This document shows positions 41,699 to 53,633 of a stretch of 64,000 nt of DNA, one piece after another. The notes below the pieces were generated by a model. It was not told the origin of the DNA, searched no databases, and worked only from the letters and a program-made list of their open reading frames with translations. Source of the stretch: Microstegium vimineum (lineage: Eukaryota; Streptophyta; Magnoliopsida; Poales; Poaceae); contig CM039119.1 of assembly GCA_022036555.1 (NCBI GenBank), positions 40,892,858 to 40,956,857 of the forward strand, given 5' to 3'. A program made the position numbers and the translations under genes. Numbering within the stretch: position 1 is the stretch's first letter; each line of letters opens with the position of its first letter.

Positions 41699-44600
41699 TT
41701 AGACCATCGGCACAATATTGTTGTCTGCCGATGGACCCCCATCCTTGCGCTTCGGCCTCCACTGCTTCTCCCTTGAAGGTGCTGCATCATCGTACAGGTC
41801 CTTGCGGCGTCGGCGCTGAATTCTTTTCTTCTGGGCTTTGGTCAGACCCTTAGGGCACCACTGAGGGGGTCTGGTTTTCCGAACAGGCTGGTGCTGCCTT
41901 TCATTACTTACATCGGTATTTCTTCTGATGTTTGAGTCTCTGGAGAGCACTTCATCAGGCATTTTTACCTTGGTCTGCTCCTTGCTCTCCCCTTGATCAA
42001 CCTGCCCGCCAAGCCTGCTATGGGCATTAAGCTTGCCCCCTAGTTGGTCGTGTACCGATCTCCTCTTTCTGAGCGGCTTGGCGCACTTAGATGCTCGATC
42101 GTCCAAACAAGGCTTACTTGACTGATCGACAGTTTGATACTTGTTGCATTCAGGACAGTCATCGGCGGTGGGTAGCTTAATGCCTTCTTCCCAACAGTAA
42201 ATGAAGAAGGGACACCTCCAATGATTTTTTCGACGAAGCCACTCCCGATGTCCCTTTTCTTCCTGCCGATACCGTTCATCTCGTGATTGCCGATAGTTCC
42301 GCCTTGGTAGCTTGTGTGTGATTACTATGCCAGGAGCCCTGCTGACACGAGCACCTTTATCGGCAATTCTCTTGCCCTCCCTGTCATCGGCAAACTTTCC
42401 GATGTCACACTCGGCCACCTGATGATCAGGGTCCACCGATGCACTCTTTCTAGCAACGTCCGATGTCAGCACCTTAGTTTTTCCACCGGCTTCCACCATA
42501 TTATTTGGAAACGGACGCTGATCAATTTCCATCGGTCCTTGGACTTTGGGATTTTCAAATTGGACCCATCGAGAGTTAATTTCTGACTGCAGCCGCTGCC
42601 TGAACACTTTGCAGTCGTCGGTACTGTGAGAAGTTGTATTGTGCCACTTGCAGTACCCGGTATCATTGAGTTCCTCGGCCGATGGAATTACCTGATTAGG
42701 GGCTAGCTTAATCCGCCCTTCCTGAAGCAATAAGTCAAATATCCCATCGGCCTTCGTGACATCGAAGGTGAATTTTCCAGCCCTGTTCTGGCTGAGCGCA
42801 CGTGGCATCGGCTCCCCATCGTTTACCCATTCAACAGTACCGACGTCCATCTCATCAAATGGTTCAATATCTTGATCGGCGTTCGTGAGATCAAAAGTGA
42901 ATGTCTCCAACTCAGCCATGTCGAGGCCTGGCTCTTCGTCCAGCTCTGAATGTTCTACCTTGGTCGAAAACACCTTTGTATCTTGCCGATGCGCAGATTC
43001 GTTCTCTAGTGGGACAGATGGGCGTGCTCCTTCGTGTTTCCGTGGTGAGCAAGTCGGAGCAATTGATACATCAGTAGCATCAAACATCGGCTGCCTAACC
43101 GATGAGCAATCCTGGACGCCTACTGTCTAAGTAGATTGGTGCACCTCTCCAGGTCTTTGCAATAAGCAGGCCGGAACGATCGGCTCATCAGCAGTACCAA
43201 CCTGTTGAATACTGTGCATCGGTTGATTGACTGATGGGCCACTCTGGATGTCTACTAGTTGATGTACTTCATATCCCTGTGGCGAGCAAATTGGGGCAAC
43301 CGATATATCGGTAACACCAATCTGCTGAGTGTTGTACATCGGCTGATTAACCGATGAGCAATTCTAGATGCCAGCCGGCTGAGTATGCTGAACTATCTCT
43401 TGAGATCCTGTCATCGAAGCACTTAGGATGATTGGCGCATGCGCAGCACTGGTCATAATAACACCGTGCATCGGTGGTGTTGCCGATGAGCAATTTTGCG
43501 CCATCGCTAGCTTGTGCTGTGGCATTAAATCTATTGCATTCAACGGTTGCTGTACCGATGTCCCATTGTATACTCTTCCCTGCGAGTATTGCGATGTAGT
43601 ATTCATCGGCTGATATACCGATACTTCATTCTGAAGATTTGTCGGATGATACTGTAGAGTTCTTGCCACTTGGCGCCCAGGCTGTGCAACTTGTTGCTGG
43701 CTGATCAAACCGGCATGAGATGTCATCGGCATATGATTTCCCGATGGCTGACAACCATCTGACTCTTGCAACCCTTGTACCTTCGGATGATAGCGCTGGT
43801 CTGCAAGTACCATAGGGTGAGCAACTATTGCCGATGCAGGCTGACTGATATCCGACATGCTTTGCGTCGGCCAAGAATCCACCATTGGTTGGTCGCCAGC
43901 TGACATTTGCCGTCCCTGTACCCTCGAATGATCACCTTGACCTGCGGACACTACCACTCGAGCAGTTATCGCCGATGCAGATTGATTGGCAATCGGCACA
44001 CCTGGTTGCATCGGCCAAGCAACCCCCGGTGACTGATATCCAGCTGAGGCTTGCGACTCTTGTATCCCAGGATGATAGTTTTGATCTGTAACCACCATGG
44101 GTTGAGCGACTACGGCTGATGCAGGCTGACTGACGCTTGACATAGTCTGTCGCATCGGCCAAGAATTTGCCAACACAGGCTGGTTGACTGTTGGCGCGCC
44201 TTGTTGCATCGGCCAAGCATTCACCAATAACTGATAATCGGTGGGTGCTTGTTCTTGTCGTACCTTTGGATGATTGCTTGGACTTACGTGTACTACAACT
44301 TGAGCGGTGGTTGCCGATACAGGTTGATTGACCATCGGCGTGCCTTGTTGCATCGGCCAGGAAGTCGCTGACAACTGATAACCAGCCGAAGCTTGTCCTT
44401 GTGGCGCCGGATAATTCATCGCCACCATGGGTTGCCTTGCAGCAACTGGGTTTTGTTGCGCCGGCAAGTGACTTACCGATGGCTGGGCGTACGGTACTCT
44501 GGGTATTGCCGTGTGTAGATTCCCTGTCGGCAACTGCACCGTTGGAGGAGACGTAGTATACTGCATCACTGGAACCATCGGCTGTACGGATATTGCCGAT

Positions 44601-45208
44601 GCCATAGGAACCTCCCCTCCTGCATGGTTAACTCGGGCCAATCCGGAGTCAGCAGACAGACTTGGAGACATACCGTACCTCTAGCAGTTGGCGGAAGTTG
44701 GCTGACTCTGGATGACAGACCCGGGCATTGCTGAAGCCACCAGATTCGTATTCACCTGAGTAAAGCTTGCTGGGCTCAATCTTAGTGGTATGATCTCATC
44801 GGCGGATTGGTTCATAATCGGTGAAGACACCCTTGGAACCGCCGATGGAGTCGCAACAGATGCCGATCCGAGTTGACGATGCTCTGGACCAACATAACAT
44901 AGTGCCTGCCCCTTGAAAGTCTGCTCTACAGCATTGCATATAGCGTCAGACAGCACATTGGATTGGCTAATGAATGCATTATTGAATGCAGAATTAACTA
45001 TCTCTTGTATTGTACCAAGATCGGCGTTGAAAGTGGTCTACCGCGGTGATGGCGGATCTTGCTTCGGTATTGCTTCGCCGATCTCGTTCAGGCTGAAGGA
45101 TCTAAGATACGAGCGCTTGTATTCCTCCATCACCTGCTCCAGAGCCTGTTTCTGATGACCTGTCAGATCTGCTGTAGAGACTTCAATGACACTCCTGGGA
45201 TTAGTCAT
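41699..45208 (-). pseudogene. Long Tat-like gag of element W
   Basis: ATG at 45208 opens MTNPRSVIEVSTADLTGHQK, with a predicted helix (LEQVMEEYKRSYLRSFSL). The frame is broken near 45030, 44680, 43360 and 43100-43125. The stretch 44671-43364 (435 codons open) is Pro/Gln-rich with about five diverged repeats (WPMQQG.P.VNQP.SA, then VVV, then H..VQ). Another repeat type (SVAP.CSP) is at 43340-43030. The last 462 codons hold YCKWHNTTSHSTDDCKVF, a C-x2-H-x4-H-x4-C knuckle typical of Tat gag, then CPFFIYCWEEG with CPEC, and PPQWCPKGLTKAQKKRIQ before the stop. The usual helical gag core is not obvious. No protease follows. Confidence 0.75.
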
Positions 45209-45232
45209 GATAAATATATTTATATAATCATG

Positions 45233-45252
45233 TCCCACCGGGTGTGCCAAAA
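45233..45252 (-). promoter_or_regulatory. Primer-binding site of W
   Basis: On the minus strand, 4 bases after the LTR end: TTTTGGCACACCCGGTGGGA. tRNA not assigned. Confidence 0.65.
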
Positions 45253-45256
45253 GAGG

Positions 45257-46352
45257 TGTTGACACAAAAAGCGTCAGATTTGTGAACACCTCGGGCTATT
45301 ACCCAATGCTCGATGTCGAGGGCGTGCCAGTCGATTTGACCAATCAATCGACAAGGATGATAACTATGACAAACTGAACGAGACGACAGCGATGCGCCCG
45401 GACGTCAAGGCTCAGATTGATCACGGATAACTAGAGCAGAGCTAGACAAGGCAAACAGCGATGCGCCCGGATTGCCAAAGCCTAGAGGTACTCCCAAGCG
45501 GAACTAACAAGGATTTTGACGGAGATCAGGGTGATGCAGCCCGTCGAAAGCTTGAAGAACTCGTTAAAGCTATAACTAATGCATAATAAGGGTAAATTGC
45601 GATAAAAGGTAGAATAAGATAAAATTGGTTTGGTTTGAATTGGATTGTATTTTTTATTCCATAGCCCTCGGGCTATATTTATACTCCCGCATGGAGAGTT
45701 GTACAAAGACACAACACATATCTTTCCTAAAAACAAACTCCTACTTTAAAGGAAACTGACTCGTGCAGGAGCCGGATAACAATACTTATTCCCTAAACAA
45801 ACACACCTATTTTAAAGGAAAATAAACGACTCATGCAAGAGTCAGACTCAAACTACTATAATAATACTGGTATAAAACACTAGTTTCCTTGTACCTTTCC
45901 TCGATGGAAGCCTTCCATCGGTAGATCCCTGCAACTTCCTTCTTTGGCCACCGGTAGTCTTCTGCTGCCACCAAGTGCTAAGTCACGCCTATCGGCATCG
46001 GTAATATTTTCCTGATCGGCAATCGGCAGCATCTTCCTCATCGACAATCGGTAATGAACCCTTATCGGCAATTGGCAACCATCTTCCATCGGCAATCGGC
46101 AACGAGTCTTTATCGGCAATCAGCAAGGCCCCTTTATCGGCAATTGGTAATAGCAGCTCATCGGCAATCGGCAAGACCACCAATTAACCTTTGTCGGCAA
46201 AGATCACCCAGCCTCCATCGGCAACACACTTGGCCTTTTGCAGCATTCTTCCATCGGCAATATTGGCTCATACTTTACCGATGCCGATGGAGAAGGTCTT
46301 CGACTAGTCAAGCTTCAACCCATTTGACACGTGTCGAAAAACGATGTCAACA
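45257..46352 (-). repeat. 5' LTR of element W
   Basis: A 1,096 bp LTR matching 36049-37129. It has one extra TCGGCAAT-containing unit (about 46106-46130) relative to the other LTR, as expected for slippage in a short repeat array. TATA at 45675-45683. Confidence 0.93.
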
Positions 46353-46357
46353 CAGCT
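46353..46357. repeat. Target-site duplication of W, right
   Basis: CAGCT, equal to 36044-36048. Confidence 0.92.
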
Positions 46358-47690
46358 TGAACTCATTTTAATTCTGTCTAGCATTTGCCTGTCCAGCAGT
46401 GATAGTCACCACAACAGAATTAGGCATGTCTTTAATACCCTCATCAGATTTGGAACTTTCAATCACATGAAAGCCCTGCCCATAAGCAGAGAAGCCACAG
46501 AAAGGAGAGATAAACTCCCATGGCATTTTCATCAAACAGACTCTTGCCACATGGCCCTCTTTCTGGCATCTTGTGCAAACAATAGGATTGACACCGTCTC
46601 TATCCACATGCCCCACTCTGCCACACCTATTGCAGACAATAGGATTACCCTGCCTTTCTCTTGCCTCCCCCTGATCTCTGACCACCCCTCCCTGGTTGTT
46701 CTGAGGCACAATTTCCATATTTTGGGTGTTATTGTTCACAGAGTTCTCCATTTCATTAAGCTCAAGGCCCTGATTATTATTGGTGTCACCTCTCTGCTCT
46801 TGCTGAAACCCCTGGGTACCTTGATTAGCCTGGCTACTGTTTTCTCCTTCCTCATAACCATGCCCCCTCCTTGGAATCTACCACCTCCTCTGTTCCTACC
46901 ATGCGGAGCCCAGCTCTCTTTTATACTGCCAATTGTTGTGGTTACCTCCCCCTCTATCCCCCTAAAACCCTTGATTGAAGCGATTGTTTGGGTAGTGACG
47001 GCGATCCATAGTAGTCACAGGCTGCGGAGGAGCCTGGATCACCTACGAGAAGGAACGGGTATCACCACCCAAAGTAGACCAAAGGTGAGATCTCGATTTG
47101 ACTCCACCAAGGGGAGTAGGCAATTCAGATTGGATCCCAGAACCCGCCGAGTTTCTCACAAGAATCTCCCCGCAACACCCAACCTCAAAGCTCCTAGACC
47201 ACAAATGGGAGAGGCGCGAACTCAAATCCACATCAGGATGGTCACTTACCTCATGAGGAAGACGACTCCCAACCTCCTTCCGCACTTCTGTCTCGATGCG
47301 ATGTGAATCGCTAGGGGGACTTCTAACCCTAGCCATCACCTGAATGCGCCCAATAATGAGGCCAGAGGATGAAGAGGATGGCCACGCAGTGTTGATAGGA
47401 AACTGTATGGCCCTACCCTTACTCTGTCCCCACCATGGCCCAGAGGTCAGCGTCTGCGGAGGAGACGAGACATGGGACCCAAAGGCAAGGCGATGCCGTG
47501 AGCCCGACCCACTGTGCAAAACCGAACCACACCCTTGCGAAGAGGAATGTGTCGGCTCGGCCTTGCTGTCTCTCTCTTGTGCATCACACCTCCCGTTCGA
47601 TTCGGGCGGAGGGCCCGTGTTGAGAGGAAGGAGACGAGACGGAGAGGACAACATCTTTCCATTGAAGAGCAAATTGAGATATTTTCTCAA
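46358..47690 (-). pseudogene. LINE J, 5' end and zinc-knuckle part of ORF1
   Basis: Minus strand. From 47690: a Ser/Pro/Arg-rich N-terminal part. Then near 46650-46550 two zinc knuckles, the first decayed (CNRCGRVGHVDRDG) and the second C-T-R-C-QKEG-H-VARV-C (C-x2-C-x4-H-x4-C). Then MPWEFISPFCGFSAYGQGFH, a motif that follows the knuckles in grass LINE ORF1. The frame is interrupted by W at 46357 and resumes at 36048. ORF1 proteins bind LINE RNA in the particle. Stops near 46752-47040 show decay. Confidence 0.82.
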
Positions 47691-47855
47691 TGGTTAATAA
47701 TTTGAAAAAACCTACTTCGTATGTTCATGTGCATCAGAAGATCATCATGCTTGAATTCCAATGCCATTACAAGGAAACAAGGAAAAACATTTATATGAAA
47801 CCAATAACTAGAAATTGAGATATTTTCAAGTGTTGCAAATTGAGATATTTTCAAG
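47691..47855. other. Short mosaic next to the solo LTR
   Basis: Contains 47775-47815, a copy of bases 39-79 of the following LTR, and two copies of ATTGAGATATTTTCAAGTG (47814 and 47839). No gene. Confidence 0.75.
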
Positions 47856-49508
47856 TGTTGATAGTCCTTAAATACCAAATCCAACCATCAACTAAACAAG
47901 GAAAAACATTTATATGAATCCAATAACTAGAAATAGAGTTTATACTGATAGAATTCCATGAGTTTTGGTGAATGTCTGTTTCTGCAGGGGGATATCAGAA
48001 AATATGGAGGAAAGGCCCACATGTAAGGTTTACATAGAGATAATTAACATCCGCAGGAAAAAGAATAGTCTAGAAGGGTCAAGAAGGTGCTGGAAGAAAC
48101 GAGAGGCCGAGCGGGCCCAGGGGCAGGGCACCCGTCCTACCCCCTGGGGCGGCCGCCCTAGGGCAAGGCCCAATCAGGGTCTGCCTTGTGGGACCTCCCT
48201 TCACCGCCTTTGAGGTTGCATCTAAGCCCTCCATTAAGGTCGGTTTGATCCCACGACTGACGTTCATTTGAGGAGGCTATATAAGGAAGGCCCCCTGACC
48301 CTGAGGAGAAGACCCCCTAGAAGACCTAATTTCATTATTCATTATTTATCTCAAGAGGAGAGGTCCCTGATCAAGCCCTAGAGCCACCACATCAACTAGA
48401 TGTCTAGTTTAGCATAGCTACATAGGATTCGAACTAGAAGGAGTCAATCTTTGATTGGTTTCCAGATCTGTCAAGAGGATTATTGATAATTCTCTCTCTA
48501 GTTCTTCATTGCTCATCATTTGTTCTTTAGTATTATGAATATGACTTTGCTTTACTTCATTATATTGATCATGACTTTACTCTATTCGATTATGTTCTCA
48601 ATTATATTGTTCTTAGTCTATTATGATTATATGCTTGGCTTAGTTAGATTTGAATCATATTCATGTTTAGGATCGTATAGCGTTTATCCATCAGTGGTTT
48701 ATCAATCAGTACTATGGGTAAATGATAGATATTGTGTAGGCATGGTGCCTAGACTGTATTTATCTGCAATTGTACCCTGTATTCCGGATCGTGAGGTAGA
48801 TCGCGGGAGTGACAGTCCTGTTGAGTCCTTTGTAGTCCTCCTCCCGTTTATAGGGTAGGTAGAGCGGAACTATTACGGGGAAATGATTGCTATGTTTCTC
48901 ATCTTCCTTAGTAATACTCACTACACATGAATATCTCTTATCTCGCCATGATTTCCAAGTATAATTGCACTAATCATAATATACTAGACTGTATAGTTAA
49001 GAATTACATAGGAAATATTCTCATAGTTCGTCCTAATTCCATGCTAATGACTTGCTAGAGTATTTGTTGAGGTGCTTATCATTATATTATGTGGCTACAT
49101 ATTTACTGATTAGTATTTATCTTTTGCACTATTCATTCATTATCTATATCTTATGTGACATTTATTCTGTATTGAGAGAGATAGATGAAAACTCTCCATT
49201 ACACATGCAGTGATACTCATTCCTGATTTATTCCTTAGTATCCCTTCCCAGTGTTAAAAATATAAATAACGATACCTGGAGTACTCCTGGTTAAAATGCT
49301 ACATCGGTATAATCTGTGCGCTTGCAGATACACATAGATACTTATATCTATTAGAAGAGCAAATGCATATTTCAATACCGCATCTCTCTGCCATGCTGGG
49401 GATGACAACTTGGCTTAAGTGGCATGAGAGGTGGTTAACTATTTTTGGCGCCGTTATCAGGAATAGAAATTAATCTACTTTTGGTAACGACGTTAAGAAA
49501 TGTCAACA
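47856..49508 (+). mobile_element. Solo LTR of the B family
   Basis: A 1,653 bp LTR from TGTTGATAG to TGTCAACA, alignable to 24678-26326 over its whole length but with many differences. It is flanked by TCAAG (47851-47855) and ACAAG (49509-49513), a 4/5 match. No primer site or internal sequence follows, so it is read as a solo LTR and not the missing 3' LTR of B. Confidence 0.8.
48278..48286 (+). promoter_or_regulatory. TATA box of the solo B-family LTR
   Basis: TATATAAGG in the shared context. Confidence 0.72.
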
Positions 49509-49592
49509 ACAAGCTGGTAAAGCCAGTTCAAAACGAAGAAGCAAACAGCAAACCAGAGTAAACCCAAGGGCTAGAAAGGCTAGTTCTTAAGA

Positions 49593-49692
49593 ACCCGACG
49601 CTAACTGAACATCAAGAACAGCCTGACCCTACAGCACCACAATACCCGATGCTAACTAAACATCAAGAACAACCTGACCCTACAGCACCACA
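49593..49692 (+). repeat. 51-bp tandem repeat, two copies
   Basis: Units start at 49593 and 49644: ACCCGA(C/T)GCTAACT(G/A)AACATC, then CCTGACCCTACAGCACCAC. They lie between the solo LTR and a LINE fragment. No gene in 49509-49780. Confidence 0.85.
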
Positions 49693-49779
49693 ATGTCTCA
49701 AACAACACCCATCATATGCTCATTCTTGCCCATCCAATCATCCAAACACTAACCCATCGCCTTCATCCTGGCATTGTCG

Positions 49780-50035
49780 TCCTTCTTTTGTATTATACAA
49801 CTTTCTTACTCAGGGGGGAGTTAAGGACACAATGAATGATATCCTTTGGAAGTGTAAGGTGCCCTTGAAAGTTAAAGTGTTCTTGTGGCAAGCTTGGCAT
49901 TACCAATTGCAAACAGCGGGAGCTTTAGTGAAAAAAGGATGACATGTCATTGTTGTGTATGTAATCAAGTGGAAACTGTCAATCATATTTTGTTTGAATG
50001 TATTTTTGCACAAGGGATGCTTTTCACTTGCAAGG
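49780..50035 (+). pseudogene. LINE zf-RVT fragment in inverted position
   Basis: Plus-strand stretch coding for the zinc-binding region after plant LINE RT: KVPLKVKVFLWQAWHYQL, then after a 1-base shift CCVCNQVETVNHILFEC (the Cys/His pattern of zf-RVT). The neighbouring LINE H on the right runs on the minus strand and stops just before this domain, so this is probably its own C-terminal segment turned round. Confidence 0.7.
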
Positions 50036-50328
50036 CTTTCTTGTATCTATACAGGAGTTGATTTCCCATTGGTTGCCAAGGATATTCAGCCCCCCATTGA
50101 TATAGATGTTTAACCTTATGAATCCCTTTCCAGAAGTAATGAGATGCCTCCTGTAAGGTAGAGCAAGCAAAAACATTTCTCTTCATATATTTATTCTTGA
50201 GCAACCGGCCTGTACCATAATTCCTTGGCACCCTTATCAATCTTCCAAATCCATTTGACCATTAAGCATTGATTCATTAGATAAGTATTAAGAATCCCAA
50301 GTCCTCCATGGATCTTAGGTTAGCATAC
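50036..50328 (-). pseudogene. LINE H, segment after RT (left of element F)
   Basis: Read from 50328 leftward: PKIHGGLGILNTYLMNQC, then MVKWIWKIDKGAKELWYR and, in a shifted frame, LLKNKYMKRNVFAC and ASHYFWKGIHKVKHL. It joins in sense to MAKWISLC at 59997-60030 when element F and one target copy are removed, giving the usual W-x-x-VC-x-PK-x-x-GGLG motif of plant LINEs. Confidence 0.85.
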
Positions 50329-52025
50329 TGTTGGCATCAAGAATGATACACTTTTACATAACCAAAATGCTGCCAACAACGTTATGATCAAGGATAAAAC
50401 AATCACATCATGAGCATACTTTATCAAACAACAAGTTCCACATGTCCATCAAGAATGTGAATGCAGAAATGAAGAAATGGAGCAAAGGAGAGCTAGTGGG
50501 GCCCACATAGGGGGTCGGCCGACCTCCCTATGGGCCCACCAGCTCTCACCCCTTGGCCATGATCCAGGAGAAGCACCTTAGAGTGAATTGCAACCCTTGG
50601 ATCACTCTGTGCTGTCTCCCAACGGCTCACATGCAAAGCACATGGATCCATGGGCCCACACCAAGGAGATCAACGTGACAATTACCTCAGAACCAACAAC
50701 CAACACCAATGACAAGTGGGACCAACACCTGGAAGGCAGAGGTGTGCCAGAGACCCCACGAGGGGGTCGGCCGACCCTCACACTGGGTCCACCAGGTTCC
50801 CACTTGGTCCCTGACCAGTGGGGCTACTTCTAGAAGGTGGAGGATGGCCCACAGGCCATAGGGGGGTCGGCCGACCTCCCCCTAGGTCGGTTCAGACCCC
50901 AGCAACTGCCATACCTGTTTAACACATGCTGAAGATCACAACCATCCATTCCAAGTCGGTTTAGAGGCGGTTGGATCCAAGGGTGGAGATTTGAAGCCTC
51001 CTGGATCGATGACGTGGCGATGGAGTAGCCCCTACTCCACCTCCCACTATAAATAGAGGCTCATACCCCCCCCTCTCTACACATGGTGAAGAAGCCTACA
51101 AGCTCTATTCCTTAGATTGTTCTAGTAGTTAGTCTAGAGTGGGAGTTAGAGTTGAGTTGAGCTACGCTCAGGATTTACGGAGTCGTCTTCTGGAAAGTCT
51201 GGTATAGCTCTTGTATCTTTCCTTCTTTGTAAGACTTTATCTTATTCAATATATTACTTTTCCTCTACTTTACTTAGTATTTACTTTGAGCATTACTCTA
51301 GTATTGTTATATGCTTTTGCTTATTAGTAGCCTTTACATCAATAGTTTGTGATCCTTGTGGCCTTTCCTGTATGCGATCATTGCCTGTCATATGGTGCTT
51401 TGATTATAGGTAGTCAAAGTAATATGTTGTGTGTGAGCGTGGTGCTTATACATCATCTTATCCTTGGTTACCGCTTGTTGCACGGATTGTTTGTGGTAGC
51501 TAGCAAGAGAGTGACAACCTTGTTTAGTCTTTGTATTCCACCACGTGTTTTTAGGAAAGTTCTTAAAAGGTAAGGCCCCCGTAAGAAGAGGGCACAGTCT
51601 GGTAGGAATTTTGTCCTCCTACTGATCTATCCCCTCGCCAAGCATACTTGCATTGAGGAGACAAATTGTAGTGTTTAGACTAATTAATTTGCTAAGTATA
51701 TTGAAGTAGAGTGAATTACACAGGAGTCCCTTTACTCTCTCATCGTCCTCCCACCTAGCTATACTATCTAGTCCGTTCTAAGTATCATTTACCTTGGCTT
51801 ATTCATTCATCAACCCCTTCCTATCACATATATTGTTTACCCCCTATACTAGTTGGTACTAAGTTGAGGTGCTCTCTAGGATTTCTCTCTAATTATCATT
51901 TCTAGCCCAGCTTTCCCTTGGGAAAATATAAATTACGATACCTTGGAATACTCCTAAGTGAAGTGCTACAACGATATAATCTGTGCGCTTGTGGATTTAT
52001 CCAATAGTCATAAGAAATACCAACA
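50329..52025 (+). repeat. 5' LTR of element F
   Basis: From TGTTGGCATC to ATACCAACA, 1,697 bp. Three GGTCGGCCGACC sites lie upstream of the TATA box. Confidence 0.93.
51048..51055 (+). promoter_or_regulatory. TATA box of 5' LTR F
   Basis: TATAAATA in CCTCCCACTATAAATAGAGG. Confidence 0.8.
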
Positions 52026-52033
52026 AGCATTTC

Positions 52034-52051
52034 TGGTGTCGTTGCCTGGGA
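52034..52051 (+). promoter_or_regulatory. Primer-binding site of element F (mutated)
   Basis: TGGTGTCGTTGCCTGGGA, three mismatches to the tRNA-Asp site of element A. Confidence 0.8.
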
Positions 52052-52171
52052 AAGTTTAGCCTAGAAATTTTAATTAGATTGAATCCAGAGATTCTCATTA
52101 ACTTAGTTATCAATTAGTCTTAGGGGCTTACCCCTGTCTATGTCTTCTTTTCTTGTGAAGCCAGACAGTGT

Positions 52172-53633
52172 ATGAGCGGTTTCCAACTGCTAGGAAACTA
52201 TCTAGAAGATCCCGAGCAGCTATTGAGGAGAACTAGACGTCGTCAAGTTCCACCTTAGTGGTTCATCTCGACCCTGAATCCGTTCAAGGAAGGAGGTTCT
52301 ACAGCACCACTCCAGGAAGCTATGGCCCAGAAGGCGATCTCTGACTTCTCAGCCCCGTCCGCTACCCACGTAGCTCAGGGCCCTGAAGTCAACTTCAGGG
52401 ATGCCACCTTCGAGCTGAAGCCTACCTTGATCCACATGGTGCAGGCCAATCCATTTTGTGGGAAGCCCCCATGAGGATGCCAATGCTCGTCTCCAGCACT
52501 TCATGGAGTTGTGTGGCACCTTTACTATCAAGGGAGTGGCATCTGACGCCATTTGCCTTCGCCTATTCCCATTCTCGTTATTGGGAAAGGCGAAGCAATG
52601 GTTCTACACCTACAAGGAAGAGGCCACTACATGGGAGAGGTGTGCCAATGCATTCCTCAAGAAGTTCTTCCCGACGGGAAAAACCAATGCTCTTCGTGGA
52701 AAGATCTCAAGCTTCCAACAACAGTCTGATGAGACGATTCCCGAAGCATGGGAGCATCTCCGAGAGTACATTCGTGTCTGTCCTCATCAAGGGATAGATG
52801 AATGGATCTTGATTCAAGGATTCTACCATGGGTTGTCTAGCATGGCCCGTAGTCACCTTGATGCTGCCGCTGGAGGGGCATTCCTCCAACACACAGTGAG
52901 GAATGCCAAGGACCTCATTGAGAAAATGGTGATCAACCAAGGATGGGGTGAGGAACGTCTCTAGCCGAAGAGGAGAGGTATGCACACCATCAATGAGGTG
53001 GACATGCTCTCTGCCAAGATGGACTTCCTGATGAAGAAGATAGAAGAAAGTTCCAATAAGGAATGAGAGGCCATCTACCCCATCGCCGCCGCACAAGCTA
53101 TTGAAGTTGATCCATGGTGCGAGGTGTGCGGAGGAAATGATCACTCGGGCAACAATTGCCCCGAGACATCAAAGGAGGACGTGAGCTTCATCATCATCAT
53201 CATCAACAACAACAACAACAGCGGGTATCGACCCCAACAACAAGGAGGATGGAATTCGCGCCCCTTCTACCAAGGTAATGGAGGTAATAGCAATTACAAT
53301 AATTACAATTCTTACAATAATCAACCTTCATTGAAAGATCTTGTTCTTGGTCAATCTAAGATTAATGATGGTATAAATAAAAAGATGATTGCCACTGATA
53401 AAGTTCTTGAAACTCTTGGTGAGAAAATGGATAGCTTTGCAACTGCTATGAAAAATCAATTGAGTTTTAACAAAATGCTAGAAACACAATTAGCTCAATT
53501 AGCAGTAGTTATGCCATCTATAGAACAGGGTAAGATTCCTGGGAAACCAGAGGATTCAATTGAGCATGTTAATATGGTCACAACGAGGTTCGGTAAGCCT
53601 CCACTTCGTTCCTATTGGGGCTATCTTATATGA
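52172..53633 (+). pseudogene. Athila gag (element F)
   Basis: ATG at 52172 (MSGFQLLGNYLEDPEQLLRR). A stop follows near 52257, and a 1-base shift in a C run near 52470. Then 52458-52964 is open: LQHFMELCGTFTIKGVAS, CLRLFPFSLLGKAKQWFY, SFQQQSDETIPEAWEHLR, YHGLSSMARSHLDAAAGG. Stops at 52962 and 53064. The knuckle is CEVCGGNDHSGNNC (C-x2-C-x4-H-x4-C), followed by Ile and Asn runs from an (ATC/AAC)n stretch, an Asn/Tyr-rich tail and a helical end. Clearly homologous to gag of element B. Confidence 0.88.

Larger units (their letters stand above)
36049..46352 (-). mobile_element. Complete Tat-like element W with antisense PMD gene
   Basis: A 10.3 kb element in minus orientation with two LTRs (45257-46352 = 5' LTR, 36049-37129 = 3' LTR), a primer site next to the 5' LTR, a purine tract next to the 3' LTR and a perfect 5 bp target duplication. 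The LTRs differ at roughly 20-25 positions plus a small indel in the repeat section, so it is fairly young. It codes for gag only on its sense strand (45208-41699) and a PMD gene on the opposite strand (37550-41034). Protease, RT, RNase H and integrase are absent. It splits LINE J in ORF1. Confidence 0.93.

Noticed and set aside
24678..49508. LTRs at 24678 and 47856 as the two ends of one element B with everything between nested inside
   Set aside because: The flanks do not match (CCATC against ACAAG), the LTRs differ at many sites, and the LTR at 47856 has its own 4/5 flanking pair TCAAG/ACAAG.
49780..50328. LINE twin-priming inversion
   Set aside because: In twin priming the 5' segment is inverted; here the 3' (zinc-binding) segment is the one in opposite orientation and on the wrong side.
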